Assembly: GCA_023459275.1 (NCBI GenBank)
Contig: JAEWVC010000039.1
Location: 1 to 27,565, forward strand
Direction: 5' to 3'
From: Bacillota bacterium
Lineage (GTDB): Bacteria > Bacillota > Clostridia > Christensenellales > Aristaeellaceae
DNA: 27,565 nt
The notes beneath the pieces are model-generated. The model had not been told where the DNA came from. It saw only the letters and a program-made list of their open reading frames with translations, and made no database searches. Below, one piece after another: positions 24,395-27,565 of the stretch (positions are counted from its first letter, which is position 1; every line of letters starts with the position of its first letter). The position numbers and the translations under genes are program-made.

Positions 24395-24860
24395 CCAAAG
24401 GCCAGTCCGCACATGCTGCGGGCTGGCCTCAAACCATCAACAAAGTCAGACCAATTTTCGGGGATGCATTGAAGGGGTGGAGCCCCTTCAATTGAAATCG
24501 TGTCACCCGGCTTTGCCGGGTGCGCGGGACGCTTGCGAAGCAAGCATTCCTTACACTTTTCACCGCCCGCGGCCAGAGGCCGCAGGGGAAAAGTGCAACC
24601 CCTACAAAGTGAAATTTCAATTTCTAGGGGCCGCCGTCAAAATAGGCACTATTTTGACGGCCTAGGGGCGCTTATCAAGCGCCCGCACGCCAAGGCGGGG
24701 AACACCTTTGGGATCAGGGAATCCCCTGCCGCGCCTGTTTTCATGCCTTGGGGAGATGCCTGCATCAAACTTCCCAACAAAAATCATCTGCCCGGCAAGG
24801 CGGCGCCGCGCAGGAATAGCGGTGCTATTGCAAGCGGAAAGCGGCGCCCTGCCGGGCAGA
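24395..24860 (+). other. Hairpin-dense non-coding region, possible structured RNA
   Basis: Between the convergent sulfatase and coat genes lie eight or more strong inverted repeats and no credible gene. Local stems: 24399-24429 (13 bp with one G-U), 24468-24492 (10 bp), 24504-24522 (8 bp), 24531-24545 (6 bp), 24554-24596 (8 bp plus inner 9 bp), 24634-24660 (12 bp), 24666-24684 (8 bp), 24787-24860 (11 bp). A long-range helix, 24482-24498 with 24614-24631 (6 plus 9 bp), would close a multiloop over three of them and competes with the stem at 24468-24492. It could be a large RNA, a mosaic of palindromic repeats, or both. Coding strand is unknown. Confidence 0.55.
24787..24860 (+). repeat. Stem-loop related to the core of the 160-bp element
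   Basis: An 11-bp perfect stem (TCTGCCCGGCA with TGCCGGGCAGA) encloses GCAAGG, a GAATAGC-GGT-GCTATT hairpin and AAGCGGAAAGCGG, in the same order and spacing as in the centre of the element at 8032-8191. The outer stem sequence differs completely while remaining paired. The long outer ends of the 160-bp element are not present, though a TTTTCATGC/GCATGAAAA pair brackets this copy at about 24738 and 24879. Confidence 0.6.
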
Positions 24861-24906
24861 AAACGGCCTGCATGAAAAGAAAGGCCGGGCTGCATTGGCG
24901 TACTAT

Positions 24907-25380
24907 TTACTGCACCTTGTAAATCCCTTTTTTCTGCATGTAGTTGAACACGCCCTCCCCGTGCTGCTGCTCCTCTTTTTGGATGTGATTCAGGGCGCTG
25001 CGCACGTTGGTGTCCCTAAATTCAAAGATGGCCGTGTTGTAAGCCCCGGACACGTATTTTTCGGACATCAGCACATCGTTGCACAGCGCGGCGTCGTTGC
25101 GGTCCGCCATGGCGGGGCCGCCGCCGGGCATGGGGGGCTGCGCGGCCTGCTGTTGCTGCTGCTGGCCCTGGGCGGCCATGTTGGGCACCTGGCCGGAGGA
25201 GATTTGGTTAAGGGTGTCCAGGTGCTGCCGCTCCTGCCCGGCGTAGGTGGTAAAGAGCTGCTTCAGTTCCTGGTCCTTGGCCTGATTGGCATAGGCGGTA
25301 TATTTCTCGATGCAGATGACCTCGTGGCTTTTCAGGTCGCTTAAAAGCATCGTTTCCTTTTGCGAAAAGGCAATGGGCAT
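24907..25380 (-). CDS. Spore coat protein, CotF family
   Basis: 157-aa ferritin-like helical protein of the Coat_F family. The first half (LSDLKSHEVICIEKYTAYANQAKDQELKQLFTTYAGQERQHL) and second half (NDVLMSEKYVSGAYNTAIFEFRDTNVRSALNHIQKEEQQHGEGVFNYMQKKG) form two helical hairpins rich in Glu and His. Between them is a low-complexity linker (six consecutive Gln, then Pro/Gly, residues about 72-90). GGGAGGTGG gives a strong ribosome binding site. It supports a spore-forming host. Monocistronic on present evidence; a sporulation-type promoter was not identified. Confidence 0.9.
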   Translation of the reverse strand: MPIAFSQKETMLLSDLKSHEVICIEKYTAYANQAKDQELKQLFTTYAGQERQHLDTLNQISSGQVPNMAAQGQQQQQQAAQPPMPGGGPAMADRNDAALCNDVLMSEKYVSGAYNTAIFEFRDTNVRSALNHIQKEEQQHGEGVFNYMQKKGIYKVQ

Positions 25381-25619
25381 ATTTCGCCACCTCCCAGAAG
25401 GTAGCTTGGCAGGATCATGGGAAAATTATGCGGATGGGTTGAAGGCTGCCTTCGCAGGCCGGCGCGAACACGGCATACCAAACGGCAAGGACAACGTAGG
25501 GCGTGGCCTCCCGAGAGCCCAAACCGTATGGTTTGTTGCAGATCAATTCATCCAAACATGTTGGCACGGGGCTGACCATCGGGGCGGCTTCGGCTGCAGA
25601 GGCGCTGGCAGGGGCGGAG
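25381..25619. other. Intergenic gap, nothing recognised
   Basis: 240 bases between the coat gene start and the GH32 stop. A minus-strand frame crosses it but overlaps GH32 in another frame, lacks a ribosome binding site and resembles nothing known. Only short hairpins (for example AAACC-GTAT-GGTTT near 25526) are seen; no clear terminator for GH32. Confidence 0.4.
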
Positions 25620-27086
25620 TTACGGAGTTCCCGCCGCCCCCGCGTCCTCAAGGCCGTACAGATCAAGGCGCGGAAGCCGCGCGCCGCCGCCCATGGGGGT
25701 AATTTGAATCTCCCCGGTATCGGTCTCCCCGTCCAGCACCGCGGAGAAGGCGCTTTGCCCATCGTTCATAAACAGCTCCGCGGAAACTGTGTCGCAAAAA
25801 AGCCGCAGCGCCAAAGCGCCGCCCGCCTGTTCAAAGGAGAACTGTGTTCTGGAGACTCCAAGAAAGCTCGGCCTTATCACACGTACCACCCGCTCCTTCA
25901 GGTCCAGCTCCATCCTCAGCACGGAGGCACTGTCCTCCCCCCGGCAGATGCTTACAAGCACCCGGGGGGCGGTGGTTTCCGCAAGGTCCAATTGAAGGTC
26001 CATCTCCATATGCACGCCGTCCCCTACCCTGGCGGAAAACGGCCTGTCCCCCGGCAGATCAAGCGCCGGGTACAGCCTTTGAGGGCCGCGCAGCTTCTCC
26101 ATCTGCGGAGCCGGGCGGGAATACAGTTTGCCCTCCTTGATGGAAAGCTCCCTGGGCATGGTCAGGCAGCCGTTGCGCAAAGGGTCCCGGCCATGCAGGT
26201 CCATCCCCCAGTTGTTCTGCCAGGCCAGCAACAGCCGCTTTCCCTCCGGCGATATTACCGTCTGCGCCGCGTAGAAATCAAAGCCCTCGTCCAGCACGCC
26301 GGTATCCTCCGGGATAAACTTCCCCGCCGTGTAATCCATGCGGCCGGTCATGTAGATGTTCCCGTGCACCGCCTTGCCCATCAGGGACAGGATCAACACG
26401 TATTTTCCGTCCAGCCGGAACAGGTCGGGGCACTCCCACATCCGCTCGCCCCCCGGCGCGTCCTGCAAGAGCAAGCCCCTGTATTTCCAATGGGCCAAAT
26501 CCTGCGAACCGTACAAAAACAGGCTGGCGCGCCCCTCCATGCTGCCCGCGCAGACCATGTACCAATGGTTTCCGTGGCGCCACACCTTGGGATCGCGGAA
26601 ATCCCCCGGCGCGCATCCGGGGGGCGGCAGGACCGCCGGATTCCCCGGGTCCTTTTCAAACGCCACGCCGTCCGCGCTCCTGGCGATGCACTGCGTCTGC
26701 CGGGAACCCTCCGGCCCGCGCAAGGCCCCGGTGTACATAAGCGTCAAAGCCTCCCCTTCCGCCGCCGCGCTGCCGGAAAAGCATCCGCCGCCCTGGGAAT
26801 CGTCGTAGGGCTCGCTGGGCGCCAGCGCCGGGGGCAGGTGGGTGAAGGAGAGCAGGTCGCCGCTCACCGCGTGCCCCCAGTGCATGGCGTCCCACCGGAC
26901 GCCGTAGGGGTTGTACTGATAAAACACGTGGTATTGCCCCCGCCAATAAATCAGGCCGTTGGGGTCGTTCATCCAGCCGTAGGGCGGCGAAAAATGGAAG
27001 TGCTGGCGGCGCGGGTCGTCCCCCGCCCGGGCCGTTCCTTCGCCAATCCTTTCCTCCGCCATTTGAAGCCGCTGCTTATGGGCCAT
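25620..27086 (-). CDS. Glycoside hydrolase family 32 beta-fructosidase
   Basis: 488-aa enzyme cleaving terminal beta-fructosyl links (sucrose, sucrose-6-phosphate or fructo-oligosaccharides). GH32 landmarks: WMNDPNG with nucleophile Asp41, FRDPKVW with Asp165 stabilising the transition state, and MWECPDLF with acid/base Glu218; the C-terminal ~150 residues form the beta-sandwich module. No signal peptide, so intracellular. The ATG at 27086 has AAAGGCGG upstream and lies 60 bases after a good promoter; upstream codons in this frame run through the promoter and are discarded. No PTS or fructokinase gene adjoins it; whether the first importer here feeds it is unknown. Confidence 0.94.
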   Translation of the reverse strand: MAHKQRLQMAEERIGEGTARAGDDPRRQHFHFSPPYGWMNDPNGLIYWRGQYHVFYQYNPYGVRWDAMHWGHAVSGDLLSFTHLPPALAPSEPYDDSQGGGCFSGSAAAEGEALTLMYTGALRGPEGSRQTQCIARSADGVAFEKDPGNPAVLPPPGCAPGDFRDPKVWRHGNHWYMVCAGSMEGRASLFLYGSQDLAHWKYRGLLLQDAPGGERMWECPDLFRLDGKYVLILSLMGKAVHGNIYMTGRMDYTAGKFIPEDTGVLDEGFDFYAAQTVISPEGKRLLLAWQNNWGMDLHGRDPLRNGCLTMPRELSIKEGKLYSRPAPQMEKLRGPQRLYPALDLPGDRPFSARVGDGVHMEMDLQLDLAETTAPRVLVSICRGEDSASVLRMELDLKERVVRVIRPSFLGVSRTQFSFEQAGGALALRLFCDTVSAELFMNDGQSAFSAVLDGETDTGEIQITPMGGGARLPRLDLYGLEDAGAAGTP

Positions 27087-27147
27087 ATGTGCCGCCTTTC
27101 CGCCCGCGCAAAAGGGCGATCCGTGAAGTTTGCCCTGAACCCGCCAT

Positions 27148-27176
27148 ATTGTAGCACAAGCGGCGGCGCCTGTCAT
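27148..27176 (-). promoter_or_regulatory. Sigma-70-type promoter of the GH32 gene
   Basis: On the minus strand: -35 ATGACA (27171-27176), 17-base spacer, -10 TACAAT (27148-27153). This places transcription start about 55 bases before the GH32 ATG and marks the gene as separately expressed from the holin gene upstream. Confidence 0.75.
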
Positions 27177-27206
27177 GGGAGGCGGGAAGGACGTTGGTGA
27201 AAGCTT

Positions 27207-27260
27207 GCGGGGAGGGCCTTTTTGCAAAAAGGCCCTCCCCGCCCCCTCCTCAAAAACTTT
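27207..27260 (-). repeat. Dispersed palindromic repeat, copy C
   Basis: A 36-base perfect palindrome (27207-27242; arm GCGGGGAGGGCC followed by TTTTTG) with no spacer, then on the plus strand CCCCCTCCTCAAAAACTTT, which reversed is the family lead sequence AAAGTTTTTGAGG. It lies between the holin stop and the GH32 promoter and may end holin transcription. Confidence 0.8.
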
Positions 27261-27276
27261 CCATGTAAAAAGGAAA

Positions 27277-27474
27277 TCAAAAATGCTCTGCGTCCGTGGG
27301 ATTGTTCAGTACGCCGAAGGCCACCAACAGGGACAATGCGGCGTCCACGGCCTGCTTGAGGGGCTCCTGGGAAATGCCCAGGGCCTCGTACAGGCCCAAA
27401 TTGCCAAGAAGGGTCAAAAGCGTGGCGGCGATGGCCGCCCAGACGACCTTGGATTTCCAGCGGTTTTGTGTCAT
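27277..27474 (-). CDS. Phage-type holin, small
   Basis: 65-aa membrane protein: a short basic start (MTQNRWKSK), a first membrane helix (VVWAAIAATLLTLLGNLGLYEAL), an amphipathic turn, a second helix (AALSLLVAFGVL) and the ending NNPTDAEHF, typical of holins of the phi-LC3 type found in Firmicutes phages (PTxxxxF tail). AAGGAGAA provides the ribosome binding site. Holins form the membrane lesion that lets an endolysin reach the wall. No lysin or phage structural gene is visible here; the next gene upstream lies outside the window. Possible prophage remnant or domesticated gene. Confidence 0.82.
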   Translation of the reverse strand: MTQNRWKSKVVWAAIAATLLTLLGNLGLYEALGISQEPLKQAVDAALSLLVAFGVLNNPTDAEHF

Positions 27475-27538
27475 GCGTGTTTCTCCTTTTCCTTGTGTGT
27501 TATTGGGGTTTGTCTCCTATCCACTGCCCTATACATAG

Positions 27539-27565
27539 AAAGTTTTTGAGGGATGGGTCCGGGAA
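27539..27565 (+). repeat. Dispersed palindromic repeat, copy D (cut by window end)
   Basis: AAAGTTTTTGAGG followed by GATGGGTCCGGGAA, matching the lead and spacer of copies A and B; the hairpin arm would lie beyond the window. Orientation is opposite to copy C, so the holin gene is bracketed by inverted copies. Confidence 0.65.

Noticed and set aside
24395..24690. CRISPR array or tRNA cluster
   Set aside because: The hairpins differ in sequence and spacing, so no direct repeats with unique spacers, and none has tRNA loops or a CCA end.
25415..25762. 115-residue minus-strand frame after GH32
   Set aside because: Overlaps the GH32 end in another frame, no ribosome binding site, no recognisable sequence; kept only as a note on the gap.
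27207..27242. Palindrome read as an ordinary rho-independent terminator
   Set aside because: The T-run is inside the stem rather than after it, and the same unit at 14506-14564 stands between divergent promoters, so repeat family is the better description, though termination may still occur.

Overview
The window looks like chromosomal DNA of a spore-forming, Gram-positive-type gut or anaerobic bacterium of the Clostridia. It is GC-rich and densely packed. The inference rests on a complete type II fatty-acid synthesis operon in the FabT/FabK gene order of Firmicutes, a CotF-type spore coat protein, YesM/YesN-type two-component genes next to an LplB/LplC/LipO-type sugar importer, and mostly strong AGGAGG-like ribosome binding sites. 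No rRNA, tRNA or CRISPR array was seen.

Layout, left to right. (1) 19-3298, minus strand: a CUT1-type sugar ABC importer (binding protein, then two permeases) behind a near-consensus promoter at 3357-3385. (2) 3814-14394, minus strand: a fatty-acid synthesis operon, fabT-fabH-acpP-fabK-fabD-fabG-fabF-accB-fabZ-accC-accD-accA, ending in a DegV/FakB-like fatty-acid-binding gene. It is transcribed from a consensus promoter with a strong palindrome just downstream (probable FabT operator). Two copies of a 160-bp terminal-inverted-repeat element sit inside the operon, each directly before the Shine-Dalgarno of the next gene. (3) 14835-16143, plus strand: a small J-domain protein and a TrmH/SpoU-family RNA methyltransferase. 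(4) 16154-19118, minus strand: an AraC-type response regulator and its sensor kinase. (5) 19294-24359, plus strand, divergent from the kinase: two permeases, a binding protein and a Cys-type sulfatase without an export signal, suggesting uptake of a sulfated compound followed by cytoplasmic desulfation. (6) 24360-24906: non-coding DNA packed with stem-loops, between convergent genes. (7) 24907-27474, minus strand: spore coat protein, GH32 beta-fructosidase and a lone phage-type holin.

Two repeat families stand out. One is the 160-bp element, present twice in the fatty-acid operon, whose central stem shows compensatory base changes between copies and whose core resembles a hairpin at 24787-24860. 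The other is a palindromic repeat of about 55-60 bp (a stretch like AAAGTTTTTGAGG, a G-rich spacer, then a long perfect or near-perfect hairpin), present at 3752-3809, 14506-14564 and 27207-27260, with a fourth copy cut by the window edge at 27539. Neither ABC importer has an ATPase gene here, so both probably share one encoded elsewhere. The most promising undescribed items are the 160-bp element, the structured region 24395-24860, the sulfatase-importer locus and the coupling of a FakB-like gene to the fatty-acid operon.
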